The notes: generated by a model from the letters alone, not told the origin. DNA of 64,000 nucleotides from an uncultured Bryobacterales bacterium (GCA_951813605.1 OX638379.1:3404062-3468061), one strand, 5' to 3'. Shown: positions 45,521-55,450, counted from the first letter of the stretch. Numbers and translations: made by a program.

Positions 45521-45830
45521 ATGGGAGTCCCCGTGGAACAGGCAGCAAAGCTGAGCTTGGAGCGGATCGAGGAATTCCTGGAGGGCAGCGAGCCGCTGGA
45601 GATCCGCCTGGCGAGCCGGCGCGAGCGCTACGAGCTGGTGTCGGGGGTGCTGGCGCGACAGCGCTATAGCGGGATGTGCCGGGGGGGCAAGGGTCTGGTT
45701 CGGAGCTACCAGGGCAAGCTGACGGGGTACGGCACGGCCCAGCTGAGCCGGCTGATCGCGGCGCAGCGAGGAGCCGCGGCCGCCGGCGTGCTGGCAGCGC
45801 TTCTCCCGGCGCTATACTCGTGCTCCGCCC
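45521..45830 (+). pseudogene. Transposase N-terminal fragment (integrase-core type IS, family not certain)
   Basis: VPVEQAAKLSLERIEEFLEG, then SEPLEIRLASRRERYELVSG and VLARQRYSGMCRGGKGLVRS, then GYGTAQLSRLIAAQRG resembles the helical N-terminal region of integrase-core transposases found in mixed bacterial genomes. The frame stays open to 46186, but nothing beyond about 45830 looks like the catalytic core. A 12-base direct repeat (ACAAGATGAGCA at about 45440 and 45473) precedes it and may be part of the IS end. Confidence 0.5.
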
Positions 45831-46182
45831 GTAGCTGCCTGACCTCCGCTCATGCGCATTCTTGGATTGGAATGCGCGGGTTCTCGTCTTCGATGTTGTT
45901 GATCCCGCCGGTGCCGGAATACACTCGACGGAGATGCGCAACGGTGTGGTCGGACACCAACCTCGGGGCTTCGGGCATGCGCCTACGCCGGGGGTCAAGC
46001 AGACCCGTCTCGAAAGTCGGCAATGGGCTAGAATTGAATCGCCTGCGCCGGGGATTTACCTTGGAAAAGCTGACCTACGGATCGCCCTCTTGCTTCAACG
46101 GCCTCGAAGAACACGAATTGCGGCTGGATCGTCCCTTGGCAGCTAGGGTAGCGTGCTTCCAGCGTGATGAGGAGTATTATTC
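45831..46182. other. No gene recognised before the serine hydrolase
   Basis: Open frames here give no recognisable protein. The end of the stretch supplies the ribosome binding site GATGAGGAG of the next gene. Confidence 0.4.
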
Positions 46183-47691
46183 ATGAGTCGATTGAGCCTT
46201 GTCGCAGTCTCTCTCGTCCTGCTCGCCTGCGTGAACGAGGGTGGGAACGAGGAAACGTGGTCCGCGTCCTACAACAGGGATTCAGAAGTTGATGCGCTCG
46301 TGGCCCGTGCCAAGTCCTTCGAGCTGCCCACGGAATGGGTAGGACCTCCAGGTGTCCCTCTCCATCATCACACCGCGGGTTTCGCGAAGATCCTGTGCTC
46401 GGCCGTGTTCATCACAGGGCTCGACGCCGACTTTGCCGCCGAGAACATCGGCTACTTCACGAGCGACTACGATCAGCGCTCGAAAGTAACGAAGCGCGAA
46501 ATCGACATGGAGAACAAGTTGGTGCACCTGACGCTCCCGGACGGCGTGGTGCGTACGGCCAAATACCTCGGCGATCAAGGCTGTGTCACGTTCCCCCTCG
46601 GGGAGGATGGGCTGCTTTTCGAACCCATCGGCGTGACGAGCTCGATTCCCGATCCCGACATGCAGCCGTGGCCGATGGGCGACGTGCTACCCGACGAACC
46701 GTTTCCCGCTGAGCTCGATGAAGCGAAGGTGCGGGCCGCCGTCCGAGCCGCCTTCGAGCCGGTCGAGGGCATGACCGCCGCCTTCGTCGTCACCTGGAAA
46801 GGACGTCTTATCGCTGAACACTACCGCGACGGGCTAGACCTTCACACGCCACTTGAAAGCTGGTCGATGGGCAAGAGCTTGACCGCGACGCTGATGGGCG
46901 TTCTGATTCAGCAAGGGGTCTACGACCTCTGGGAGCCAGCACCCGTCCCGGAATGGCAACGGGAAGGGGATCCACGGGCAGAGATCCGGATTGCCGATAT
47001 CCTGCGGATGTCGAGCGGGATCCGCTGCGTAAACCGCGGCGATCCGGAATACGATTCTGCCATGGGATACCCCGACCACCTCTATCTCTACACAGGCGGG
47101 ATGGACTCGTTCAAATGGGCCGCGACGAGGCCGCAGCAGTGGCCGCCGAATGCGATCGGGCGCTACCGGAACTGTGATCCCGTCCTGACGAACTACCTGG
47201 TGCGGCTCGGCGTCGAAGGACGCGGGGAAGAGTACCACTCCTTCCCCCAGCGGGAACTCTTCGACAAGATCGGCATACGTGACATGGTGATGGAGACCGA
47301 CCCGTACGGCAACTTCCTGATCCAAGGCTATGAGTTCGGATCGGGTCGGGACTGGGCGCGTCTAGGCAACCTGTACCTGCAAGACGGTGTTTGGCGAGGC
47401 GAGCGTATCCTTCCAGAAGGCTTCGTGGAGTTCGTCAGCACGCCGGCGCCCGCGTGGGTGGCCGACGGCCGTCCCGTCTATGGCGGCTTTTTTTGGATCA
47501 ACAGCACGGACGCCTACCCGATTCCGAAAGATGCGTACTACATGGCGGGCGCCGGAAACCAGAAAACCTTTGTCATTGCCTCCCACGACCTGGTCGTCGT
47601 GCGCCTGGGACACTACAAAGGCTCAAGCCCAGGTGACGAGGGCCTGAAAAACGCCTTGACGCTGCTCATGGAAGCTGTGCCCGAGAGCTGA
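46183..47691 (+). CDS. Lipoprotein serine hydrolase (beta-lactamase/penicillin-binding-protein-like)
   Basis: 502 residues. The N-terminus MSRLSLVAVSLVLLACVNEG has a lipobox (LLAC), so it is probably a lipid-anchored periplasmic protein. The class C beta-lactamase/DD-peptidase fold is shown by SMGKS (SxxK, nucleophile Ser near 228), YRNCD (YxN, near 328) and GHYKGSS near the C-terminus in the KTG/HxG position. An N-terminal extension of about 190 residues precedes the catalytic domain. Family members are esterases, D-aminopeptidases or 6-aminohexanoate-dimer hydrolases, and true beta-lactamase activity is not implied. ATG 46183 follows GATGAGGAG. Confidence 0.9.
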   Translation: MSRLSLVAVSLVLLACVNEGGNEETWSASYNRDSEVDALVARAKSFELPTEWVGPPGVPLHHHTAGFAKILCSAVFITGLDADFAAENIGYFTSDYDQRSKVTKREIDMENKLVHLTLPDGVVRTAKYLGDQGCVTFPLGEDGLLFEPIGVTSSIPDPDMQPWPMGDVLPDEPFPAELDEAKVRAAVRAAFEPVEGMTAAFVVTWKGRLIAEHYRDGLDLHTPLESWSMGKSLTATLMGVLIQQGVYDLWEPAPVPEWQREGDPRAEIRIADILRMSSGIRCVNRGDPEYDSAMGYPDHLYLYTGGMDSFKWAATRPQQWPPNAIGRYRNCDPVLTNYLVRLGVEGRGEEYHSFPQRELFDKIGIRDMVMETDPYGNFLIQGYEFGSGRDWARLGNLYLQDGVWRGERILPEGFVEFVSTPAPAWVADGRPVYGGFFWINSTDAYPIPKDAYYMAGAGNQKTFVIASHDLVVVRLGHYKGSSPGDEGLKNALTLLMEAVPES

Positions 47692-48040
47692 AGGTGGCTG
47701 CGATGCGCGACTGCCGTTTGAGGGCATCCCAGCCACCTGAATCAGTACTTGGCCGCTAGGGCGGGTCTAGAGATCAGCGCTCGACTTCCAAGTCGGGAAA
47801 ATCAGACCTAAGTGGCATTGTCAGGGTGTGTTAGGGATCGAGAACCGCTGACGACGAGCACGAACCGGATATCCCAGCAGCTATCGGCGGACAAGTGCTG
47901 TCCAGTTCGTTTCGGGAGCCCTATGCCAGTCCTGGTCTCGATCACGGAAATGCTCGACAACTCCGGCGCGAGAGAGTATCGGCTAGAACTGATGCACGCT
48001 TCAAACGCTGCATCTAACAACGGGTCAACTTGGCCCGTTG
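47692..48040. other. Intergenic stretch between convergent genes
   Basis: The serine hydrolase and the FAD oxidoreductase converge here. I see no gene and no strong terminator. Confidence 0.4.
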
Positions 48041-49264
48041 TCAGTAGACCTGATGATAGTGATGCGAGTAGATCTCTTCGCAGCGAGCCCTCAAGCTTCG
48101 ATCGGTAGCGTAATCGTCGCCGAATCGGTCAGCGCTGAGGACGGCCGGATCGATCCATGGCGGGCCGCCGACGACGATGTCGGCCGCGAGACGCCCGGCG
48201 CCTGGCGAGCGGTCAATGCCGCCCACGCCGCAGGCCGAAAGAACGACGAGTCCGCGGAGGCCTCCGGGCTCGGAAACGATCAGGCGGCCATCAGGTGAGA
48301 TCGTCGGCAATCCGCGCCGTTCCTGGATGACCACGGCTCCGCCGAGCGATGGAAAGAACTTGGTCGCCGCCGCTTGCAGCTGTTGATAATAAACCGGGTC
48401 TGCCGCGAGTGAGGGAACCTCGAAAGCTGCATCGAATTCATTCATGTCGAAGCTCAATGGGCGGTAACCGTAGCCACCGACGAGCAAGCCGGCGGCTTCC
48501 TGCCGAACGTAGATCTGCGGCTCCGTGATACGAACGACCGGCTGCCGCGGCAGCACTCCGGCGAGAGGGCCCGTCACATACGCTTGATGACGGACCGGCA
48601 CCGTACGCAGGTTCAGCCCGATTCGCTGGCCGAATTGGCGCGTCCACGCTCCCGCGGCCAAGACAACCGATCGGGCGGCAATGGTTCCCTCGCGCGTCCT
48701 GACCCCCGTTACCCGTCCATCCTTGATTCGTAAACCGGTTGCCTCGACTCGTGTTTCGATTGCTACGCCGCGGTCCTGTGCCGCCGCGGCAAACGCCACG
48801 GCGACGGACTTTGGCTCAACATATCCGTCGCGCGGAATCAGAAGGATGCGGCAGCCTCCGGGCGGATCGAACGTCGGCACGAGCTCCCGCGCCCGCGATG
48901 GCGAGAGAAACTCGACATCGTGCCCGAGCTGCCGGGCCGCCGCATGCCGCGCTTCCAAGTCCTTTTGAAACGGTTTCGTCAGAGCGACTCGCAGGCTGCC
49001 GCATTGGCGAAAGTCGATGACCCGGCCGGTGCGCTGCTCGAAGTTCTCGAAGAACTCGATGCAGTACGTTCCGAACCTGAGGGCGAAACGATCGACGTTC
49101 AGGTAGCCGGTTTGGCCGGCGGCTTGCGGCGTGGTTGCGCTTGCAAGCGGTCCGCGGTCGATCAGCAGGACCTCGTCCTGGCCGGCTTCCGCAAGATGAA
49201 ACGCGGCGCTGGTGCCGAGCACGCCACCGCCGATCACGATGACATTCGCTGACTTCGGTGACAT
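48041..49264 (-). CDS. FAD-dependent oxidoreductase of the DAO family
   Basis: 407 residues, with an N-terminal dinucleotide-binding motif VIVIGGGVLGTSAAFHLAEA (GxGxxG) and the DAO pattern of sarcosine, dimethylglycine and glycine oxidases: ARSVVLAAGAWTRQFGQRIG near 200-225, VPVRHQAYVTGPLAG, and the C-terminal FAD-binding segment RRGLPTISPDGRLIVSEPGG, then LVVLSACGVGGIDRSPGAGR. The usual SGHG has changed to SACG. It likely oxidises an N-methyl amino acid or amine with H2O2 production or electron transfer. It is the third gene of an operon with a sodium:solute symporter and a 36-residue membrane peptide, suggesting the symporter brings in its substrate. Confidence 0.9.
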   Translation of the reverse strand: MSPKSANVIVIGGGVLGTSAAFHLAEAGQDEVLLIDRGPLASATTPQAAGQTGYLNVDRFALRFGTYCIEFFENFEQRTGRVIDFRQCGSLRVALTKPFQKDLEARHAAARQLGHDVEFLSPSRARELVPTFDPPGGCRILLIPRDGYVEPKSVAVAFAAAAQDRGVAIETRVEATGLRIKDGRVTGVRTREGTIAARSVVLAAGAWTRQFGQRIGLNLRTVPVRHQAYVTGPLAGVLPRQPVVRITEPQIYVRQEAAGLLVGGYGYRPLSFDMNEFDAAFEVPSLAADPVYYQQLQAAATKFFPSLGGAVVIQERRGLPTISPDGRLIVSEPGGLRGLVVLSACGVGGIDRSPGAGRLAADIVVGGPPWIDPAVLSADRFGDDYATDRSLRARCEEIYSHHYHQVY

Positions 49265-49267
49265 CGT

Positions 49268-49378
49268 TCACTCCAGCTCAGAAGACTTGGAATACTGCCA
49301 GCCGAGCAGCAACAGGACCGCCACCGCGGCGGCTAGCGACACATAGTGTAGTGCCGTCAGCAGCGTTGCCGGAATCAC
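49268..49378 (-). CDS. 36-residue symporter small accessory-type membrane peptide
   Basis: GTG 49378 overlaps the symporter stop codon (GTGA), and the stop at 49268 is 3 bp from the next ATG. The peptide starts MIPATLLTALHYVSLAAA, then VAVLLLLGWQYSKSSELE: one transmembrane helix with a short charged tail. Small single-helix proteins of this kind are known to follow sodium:solute symporter genes. The tight coupling on both sides supports a real gene. Exact function unknown. Confidence 0.65.
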   Translation of the reverse strand: MIPATLLTALHYVSLAAAVAVLLLLGWQYSKSSELE

Positions 49379-50892
49379 CGTGGGTCCCCTTGGTTGTTTG
49401 GCTTGAAGAGCCCGGAAGTCGGCAGACGCTTTGTCAGGGGCAGGACGACGACGAACGCCAACGAGGCCGCTGACAAACCGAACAGAGCGGGCCCGACATC
49501 CCCCGGCGACCCCAACCCGAAGCGCCACGCAATGGTGGCGAAGATGCCGACGACCATCGAGACGACGACGGCATGAATACGGGTCGGACTGTACCAAAAC
49601 ACCGCGACCAAGAAGGGCAGAATCATCGCGGGCGCCCAGAAGTCATAGACGAACACCAGGATGTCGGCGACATCGCTGAAGAACCAGGCGCAGCCGGCTG
49701 CCGTGAGCCCGGCCACCAGCGTCGTTATCCGAGCGACCCGCAAGAGCTGCTGGTCCGATGCTTTCTTGTTGACGTTCCGGCGGTAAACGTCCTCCATGAT
49801 GACGGTAGCAAAGGATGACAGGCAGCTATCGGCCGAGGACATTACGGCCGCGACGATGGCCGCGATCATGATTCCGGCAAACGCAGGGTGGAAGGTCGAG
49901 CGGACCAGCGCGGGAAAAGCAACCTGGCGGGCTCGATCGAGTGCGGTGTCTTGGCTCATCTCTTGTCCCGTCGCGGCGGCCGCCTGAAGGATCTGGTGCT
50001 GTTCGGCCGAGACAGCCGTTTGCACGTCAGGGCTGATTTGCGCTGATGTGCCCAGGACAAATGTCGCGATCGGCAAGAACAGCAACAAGAAGACTCCGGC
50101 GCCGGCAACGCCCCACCGCGCTTGCTCGCGATCTCGGGCGATAAAGCACCGAACGGTGTACGTCGGAGCGAACGTTTCGCCCAGCAGGAAGGCAAAGAAC
50201 AGGCTCAGCAGTTTCGTGGCCGACCAATGGCTGGTCACGCCGGCCTGGCCTGAGTTTGCAGCGGCAAGCATGGCTTCGAAGCCGCCGTGCTGAGCAAGCA
50301 AGAGGGCTGATGCCACCCCGATGCCAACGACCAGGATGACGAACTGCAGAACGTCCGTGTTGACAACGGCTCGCATGCCGCCGACGGTCGCATAGAAAAT
50401 GGTGACCGCCGCCCCGATCAGTAAGGCCGTTCCGTAGGGTATGCCAAGGACCGTATTCGTCACGCTGCCGATCGCCGCCATCTGCGCCGTGAGCGCCCCA
50501 ACCAGGAAGACCATGCAGTTGATCACGGCTAGCTCGCGAGCCAGCGGACCAAATCTCAGGTGAAAGTAGTCACCGACCGTGATCAGATTCAACCCCCGCA
50601 GCTTCGGGGCCACGAACAGCCCCGTGAAAACGAGCTGCAGATGCCACGCGCAGGTGACCAAAGCCGCAGCAATGCCGACTTCAAAGACCTACGACACCAT
50701 GCCGACCGACGCGCCGCCGCCAATCATCGTCGCTGCAGTTGTCGCCAGGACAACAACCCAGCTCAGACCTCGGCCGGCAAGCGTATAGTCGTCCGATGTT
50801 TTGATGCGCCTCGCCGATCGCAGGCCGATCCAGAGGAGCAGCGCGAGATAGGCGGCCAACATCGAGAGTTCGAGAAGACGATCGGTAGGCAT
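49375..50892 (-). pseudogene. Sodium:solute symporter (SSS family) with an in-frame amber codon
   Basis: From ATG 50892 the frame reads LSMLAAYLALLLWIGLRSAR, then TSDDYTLAGRGLSWVVVLAT and MIGGGASVGMVS, then TAG (50691-50689). The same frame continues as VFEVGIAAALVTCAWHLQLV, then GLFVAPKLRGLNLITVGDYF through to SLAFVVVLPLTKRL, about 505 codons in all, the expected length for an SSS transporter with 13 helices. GGGASVGM is a sodium-site helix. At the TAG the family usually has a polar residue, and CAG to TAG is a single change. The gene is otherwise intact, so this is a very recent nonsense mutation or a sequence error. An internal start at 50661 would lack the first two helices. Confidence 0.8.
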
Positions 50893-51165
50893 GAAGCGGG
50901 AACCCGGAATTCTCCGGGCAAGATTTCTTCAAACACCTCGCGGAGTCGGACACGCCGGCTGTTCGGGCGCCGATATGTCGCCGCTGGCGAATAGCTGATG
51001 CTAGCAACGCCGTGCGTTGAGCTATCCGATCGGAGAAGGCCAAGGCCCTGATCTGAACGCTGTATTGCCTTCGAGGAGTTTGTAAGAGGCCTCACGGAGC
51101 AGTTAGGCTGAACTTCATTTGCCAATTGCTGGCTAATTCCTTCAATCGAAAGCAGTTACGCAATT

Positions 51166-51455
51166 TCAGCCTGCCGTCGTACTGGAATCGAGCCGGTCGG
51201 GGTCGACTCCCGGAAGCGCGACCTCTTTCGCCTGCAAGGGAGTGGGCCGGGACAACAGCTGGAAGGCGCGCTGGTCGTCCTGCGGCAGCGTCACCTGGTT
51301 GAGCGTCAGCGATCCCAGATGCTCTAGCAAGATCCGCAGGTCCGGCACGGGCGCCCCCTTCGGGGTCCGCTTGGCGCTCGGCGTCCCTGAACACCGGCGG
51401 CGCCAGCTTGCGTCGCAAGTGCCGTTCCACGTAGTACGCCAGCATGCACAGGATG
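51166..51455 (-). pseudogene. IS1634-family transposase, C-terminal relic
   Basis: Minus-strand LCMLAYYVERHLRRKLAPPV, then FRDAERQAD, followed after a frameshift by KRTPKGAPVPDLRILLEHLG and SLTLNQVTLPQDDQRAFQLL, then SRPTPLQAKEVAL. This is the C-terminal region of IS1634 (DDE_Tnp_1-type) transposases, ending in the TPLQxxAxxLxGV block. The catalytic part is missing. Its upstream edge is fused to an IS6 relic. Confidence 0.65.
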
Positions 51456-51785
51456 GAGTGTCCAAGATGTCCGAAACATCGCCGTCCTGGCCTACCTCTC
51501 TCCAAAGATGACGACGTTGGCCGCAGATCGTGATGAAGACCTCATCCACACACAGGCCATCTGTCACCGAGTCGACCTGGCGTACGACGCAGGGCACGGG
51601 CGTGCGCGCGCCACCACCCGGGAATGGCCTCGTAGCATGCGCTGACGCCGCGCTCGGCAAGGAGATCCTTGACATCGCGCAGGCCCAGCGTGAATCGATG
51701 GAACAGCGAAATGGCATGGCTGATGATCTCCGGTGGAATGCGGTGGCGTCGATCAAGCGGGTCGATCGATAAATTGTTGACAGCT
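51456..51785 (-). pseudogene. IS6-family element fragment (copy 3)
   Basis: Minus-strand DPLDRRHRIPPEIISHAISL, then FHRFTLGLRDVKDLLAERGV and SACYEAIPGWW, then, after a frame change, VDEVFITICGQRRHLWREVG, then QDGDVSDIL. The normal start ATGGACTCC has become ATCGACCCG. The left end GGCAGCTGTCAACAATTTA is similar to that of copy 1. It is truncated at DVSDIL by the IS1634 relic. Confidence 0.7.
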
Positions 51786-52010
51786 GCCCTCGACTCGACG
51801 ATGTCGACAAGCACGCTGTCGATTGGCAGCCGTCAAGGTCTTGGCGGAGCGCGAAGTGGCGACCCCTCTGAGTGACACTCAGAAGGTGGTGAACGCCTTC
51901 GCCCGTGGCCACACCGATCAATCACGCACCGATTAGTCACGCGCGCTGGGCGGCGCGGAACAACGGGCTGAATTCAGGCCGGTCGTCCATCGATCAGCAA
52001 GATTCCCGCA

Positions 52011-53300
52011 TTAGTGGTCGTCGCTTTGCAGGTCGTGAGGTGACACTTCCTTCGCGAGCGAACTCCCTGCCGCGATGACTGCGTCCCCGGCGTCCACTCC
52101 GCTCTCCAGTTCAATCCAACCGTCCCATGCCAGGCCGGTTTCGACTGGACGCTGCTCGAACTCTGTGTCCGACCGCTGCACAAATACCACCGGCCGTCCC
52201 TGAATCTCCTGAACAGCCTCGGAGGGAACCGCGACAGCTTGGTAGGCGTCGCCAGATGGGATATCGACCGTGGCAAACATGCCGAGCTTCAATCGGGCAT
52301 CAGGATTCCTTACCAAGCATCTGACTCGCGCAGTGCGACTCTCTTGCTCCACGATGCCGACAGCGTGGTCGATCCGCCCGCGGAACGATTCGCCGGGATA
52401 CGCTGTGACGCGAATCAGCACAGGCTTCCCGACCTCAACCGCGCTCAAGTCGCGTTCGCTGACGTTGGCGAGAACCCAAATCACGGATATGTCGGCAATG
52501 GTGAGCAGTTCGTTGGAGGGATCGATGACATCGTCTACTGCGACATCGTGGGCGGTCACAATCCCAGGAAGCGGAGCGCGCAGCGTGGCACGAGATACGG
52601 TTCGGTGGAAGCCAGGATCGTCCTCTGTGCCCAGCTTCTCCAGATCACTTTCGCTCAAGCCGAATCGGTGGAGTTGCTCTTCGAACCTCGCTACAAACGC
52701 TTGCGCGCTCACGACCTGCGCCTGGGCCGCCCGAAACTCGGCCTCCAGGACATCATGCTCTGTCCGGGCAACCGCCCCGATCTCCAGCATCTCGCGGCTG
52801 CGCGCGAGAATCGTCTCGTTGACTTCGACGTTCGTGCGGGTGCTCTCCAGGTCGGCGCTCGCCGCGAGAAACTCACCGATGGCCAAGCCGAGTTCGATGT
52901 TGTCGAAACCGACGAGCGGGTCGCCGCCGGTTACGCGGTCTCCCAGTTGCACGAAGACTCGCTCGACGACTCCGCTCGCCAATGACCGGATGCGGGCAAC
53001 GCGCTCTTGGGCGGCAGATACGGTCCCTGAAACGCGCAGGACCGATTTGAACTCGCGCTTTTCCGCTCGGCGGATTTCCAGGCCATTGGCGCTTTGGGTC
53101 TCAGCGGGAATATGGACGATCCTGCTCGCGCCAGTCTCATGCCCCTCGTCGTCATGCAGGTGCCCGGCCTCTCGGTTCGCGTCGTTATTCGCAGGCGTGA
53201 TCCAGGGGTAGCCGAGATATCCAACCGCCGTTCCAAGCACCACCAGTGCGACGGAGCCCAGCCATCCGAAAGCGAAGAGCTCGGTGCTGCGACCGCTCAT
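52011..53300 (-). CDS. CzcB-like periplasmic adaptor of an RND efflux system
   Basis: 429 residues, with an N-terminal membrane anchor (GSVALVVLGTAVGYLGY) and a His/Asp-rich patch (HLHDDEGHE) typical of CzcB-type metal efflux adaptors. Then come a lipoyl/barrel-sandwich half (VARIRSLASGVVERVFVQLG), an alpha-hairpin (about 140-215), the second lipoyl half (LRAPLPGIVTAHDVAVDDVI) and a beta-barrel (ARLKLGMFATVDIPSG). It should link an inner-membrane pump to the TolC-like protein encoded just upstream (4-nt ATGA overlap). No CzcA-type pump gene follows; IS relics lie immediately downstream, so the operon may have been truncated. Confidence 0.88.
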   Translation of the reverse strand: MSGRSTELFAFGWLGSVALVVLGTAVGYLGYPWITPANNDANREAGHLHDDEGHETGASRIVHIPAETQSANGLEIRRAEKREFKSVLRVSGTVSAAQERVARIRSLASGVVERVFVQLGDRVTGGDPLVGFDNIELGLAIGEFLAASADLESTRTNVEVNETILARSREMLEIGAVARTEHDVLEAEFRAAQAQVVSAQAFVARFEEQLHRFGLSESDLEKLGTEDDPGFHRTVSRATLRAPLPGIVTAHDVAVDDVIDPSNELLTIADISVIWVLANVSERDLSAVEVGKPVLIRVTAYPGESFRGRIDHAVGIVEQESRTARVRCLVRNPDARLKLGMFATVDIPSGDAYQAVAVPSEAVQEIQGRPVVFVQRSDTEFEQRPVETGLAWDGWIELESGVDAGDAVIAAGSSLAKEVSPHDLQSDDH

Positions 53301-54577
53301 TTGTCCTGTTCCTCACCGATCGCCGCAACCAAAGCGAAAATACTCACGCGCTCTTCGAAAAGGGCTTGGTTCAAGACGCGTATCGTGTCGCGATATTGGC
53401 GCTGTGCATCAAGATAGTTCATCAGGGGAACCCCGCCAAGCCGATACGCCGCGAGGGTCACCCGACTCGCCTCTTGTGCTTGCCCGACTTGCCGCGACCT
53501 GATGTACTCGACCCGCTCGGTGTTTACCTTGACGGCGTTGTGGGCCTGCCGAACCTCCAATGCGATGCGGTTGCGCATTGCGGCGAAGAGATTCTCGGCA
53601 TGCCTCATTCCCGCCTCCGAATGCAAGATTTCCCCTTGATTGCGGTCGAAGATTGCGAGAGGAATTGTTACGCCCGCGACCAGGCTGTGATCCGGGCCGT
53701 CACGCTTGTACCCGCCTCCAACTGTGATGTTCGGGGATGAGATGGCGCGCTGCAGGCGATTCTGCGCCGAGGAGCGCTCTACTTCCGCAATCGCCGCACG
53801 CAAGTCCGGTCGGCGATTCTCGGCTATCCGGAGCACTTCGCCGGCCGAGGCATCGATCGGGATCCCCAGATCGGGAATCTCGCTCAAGTCTCCTTTCACC
53901 TGTATGTCCGCTCCGAGGTCAGGGGCGTTGAGCAAGGCGAGCAGGGCGGCCTTGGCATTCTGAGACTCCAAGCGAACTTGGAATAGATCGTCGGCGAACC
54001 GAAGGCGCTCGACTTCGATTCGAGTCAGTTCCAACCCGGAAATCTCGCCTTCCTCGAAGCGCGTGCGATTCAATGCGATGACCTGATCGGTCTGATCAAG
54101 CACAGCCGTCGCGAGCTGGCGATTTGATTCGGCGAGCAAGACGAGGTAGAAAGCCTCGCGAACGTCGAGGCGCAAGCGGCGCACCGCGTCATCGAACATC
54201 GCCATTTCTCTCCGAATGGAAATCTCGGCGGCGTCGGCACCCAGCCTGAGGCGACGCTTGGTCTGGATCTCGTAGTCAAGTCTGGCCGTGATCTCCTGAT
54301 TGCTGAAGAACGGGCCGGGATCCGAGCGGAAATAGGGGTAGCTCTCGGACTCGAACGAGAAGGCCGGATTAGGCCGCAAACCCGCGCTGATGGCATCCGC
54401 TTCTGCCATTTCGATTCTGTTGCGAGCCGCCAAGAGAGCCGGATTGCGTGCCAGCGCCAACTCGACCGCTTGTTCTAGAGTCAGGTCGCTTGGGATGGGT
54501 TGGCCTTGGGCCGACTGTTCACTGGATAGAATGGGCAATGCTATGGCTGCCAGGACTGCGAACGATCGTTTCTCCAT
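53297..54577 (-). CDS. CzcC/TolC-like outer-membrane efflux protein
   Basis: About 426 residues from ATG 54577 (signal RSFAVLAAIALPILSSEQSA). Two OEP repeats form the trimeric TolC-type barrel and coiled coils: LTLEQAVELALARNPALLAA, then NRIEMAEADAISAGLRPNPA in the first, and GEVLRIAENRRPDLRAAIAE, then VERSSAQNRLQRAISSPNIT in the second. The GLRPNP and RPDL signatures are typical of CzcC-type proteins. It exports substrate across the outer membrane together with the adaptor encoded next. A GGAGGAGGG site lies upstream. The original frame extends 33 codons further up without support. Confidence 0.9.
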   Translation of the reverse strand: MEKRSFAVLAAIALPILSSEQSAQGQPIPSDLTLEQAVELALARNPALLAARNRIEMAEADAISAGLRPNPAFSFESESYPYFRSDPGPFFSNQEITARLDYEIQTKRRLRLGADAAEISIRREMAMFDDAVRRLRLDVREAFYLVLLAESNRQLATAVLDQTDQVIALNRTRFEEGEISGLELTRIEVERLRFADDLFQVRLESQNAKAALLALLNAPDLGADIQVKGDLSEIPDLGIPIDASAGEVLRIAENRRPDLRAAIAEVERSSAQNRLQRAISSPNITVGGGYKRDGPDHSLVAGVTIPLAIFDRNQGEILHSEAGMRHAENLFAAMRNRIALEVRQAHNAVKVNTERVEYIRSRQVGQAQEASRVTLAAYRLGGVPLMNYLDAQRQYRDTIRVLNQALFEERVSIFALVAAIGEEQDK

Positions 54578-54964
54578 GAGAGATGTGTAGCCCTCCTCCG
54601 TTGTGCCTCGGGATCTGGATAGCCTAGGCACCAACAGTTGGCCGTCAAGGCTCGCTTTCGTCTTCCCTGCGCTCAATCAGGGAGCCACGTATTCGTGAAG
54701 GCGCAGTTGACGCGCCGTTTCCCGATGTTTCGTTTACAGCTTTATTGTCGCCGAACATGCCGAGTGTACAGAGCCAAGCCTCTACCATCGGCTTGCCGCG
54801 GATCTAGCAGGAACGGTCGCTGCTTTCCTCTGTAAGCCTCCGGAGCCCCATGCGCACGCAATGGCACTAACTTGAGATGCGAGCTGGCGGGGCCCGCGTG
54901 CCGCAGAACATAAGGCGTTTCGTTCCATTAAGATACAACTCCTTCAAACTGTCCCCGCAAGAGC

Positions 54965-55450
54965 TTGGCTCTGGTACGTCGTTTTGCCAAGCTAGGGAAG
55001 GAAGAGAGGGCAACTGCCTTGGACCCGCTGACCGAGAACCTCAAAGCCACCACGGTCCTCGGCAAGAGCCTAGCCCGGCTCCAGATTGCCGACATCCAAG
55101 AAACCGCGGGGCGCTCCCCGGAGCTGAGCCGATCCGAGCCGGGGCAGACCATATGCGAGCACCTGCGCTGGCAGACGCCCAGGGGCAGCAACGGCATCCA
55201 AGGCGCCATGCGCCTGCTCGAGGAGCTGGAGCGGCTCGGCATCGTTAGCCGGCCCCCGTGCAGGCCCCCGGGGCTTGGCCAGAAGCGGCCGATCCAGCTC
55301 GACAGCCGCAGCAAGCCCCAGCCGGCCATCGAGTAGCCGCTGGCCAGCCTCCTGGGCGGCAACCCGCGCTTCCTGCTGCTGCCTTGGTTCCGGGTGCGCT
55401 GCCTGGCGTCGGAGCCGCTGGGCCAAGCGGCGGCCAAGACGAATGGCCGG
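54965..55450 (+). pseudogene. DUF4338 (DruA-like) protein relic
   Basis: LQIADIQETAGRSPELSRSE, then PGQTICEHLRWQTPRGSNGI, then AMRLLEELERLGIVSRPP resembles the N-terminal region of DUF4338 proteins, found in ISNCY-type transposases and in the Druantia protein DruA. A TAG follows QPAIE, and the same frame then gives GGNPRFLLLPWFRVRCLASE, then LGQAAAKTN, a later part of the domain, so the middle has been deleted. There are no other Druantia genes, so an insertion-sequence relic is more likely than a defence gene. Confidence 0.6.

Noticed and set aside
10138..50691. Repeated in-frame TAG codons (10138, 29079, 50689) as evidence of amber recoding
   Set aside because: Several intact genes in the window end in TAG (for example the transposase, the ADOP permease, both TonB receptors and the FadR regulator), so TAG is a normal stop here.
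54965..55450. Druantia anti-phage system based on DUF4338 similarity
   Set aside because: Only a broken DUF4338 fragment is present with no other Druantia genes; DUF4338 also occurs in insertion sequences.
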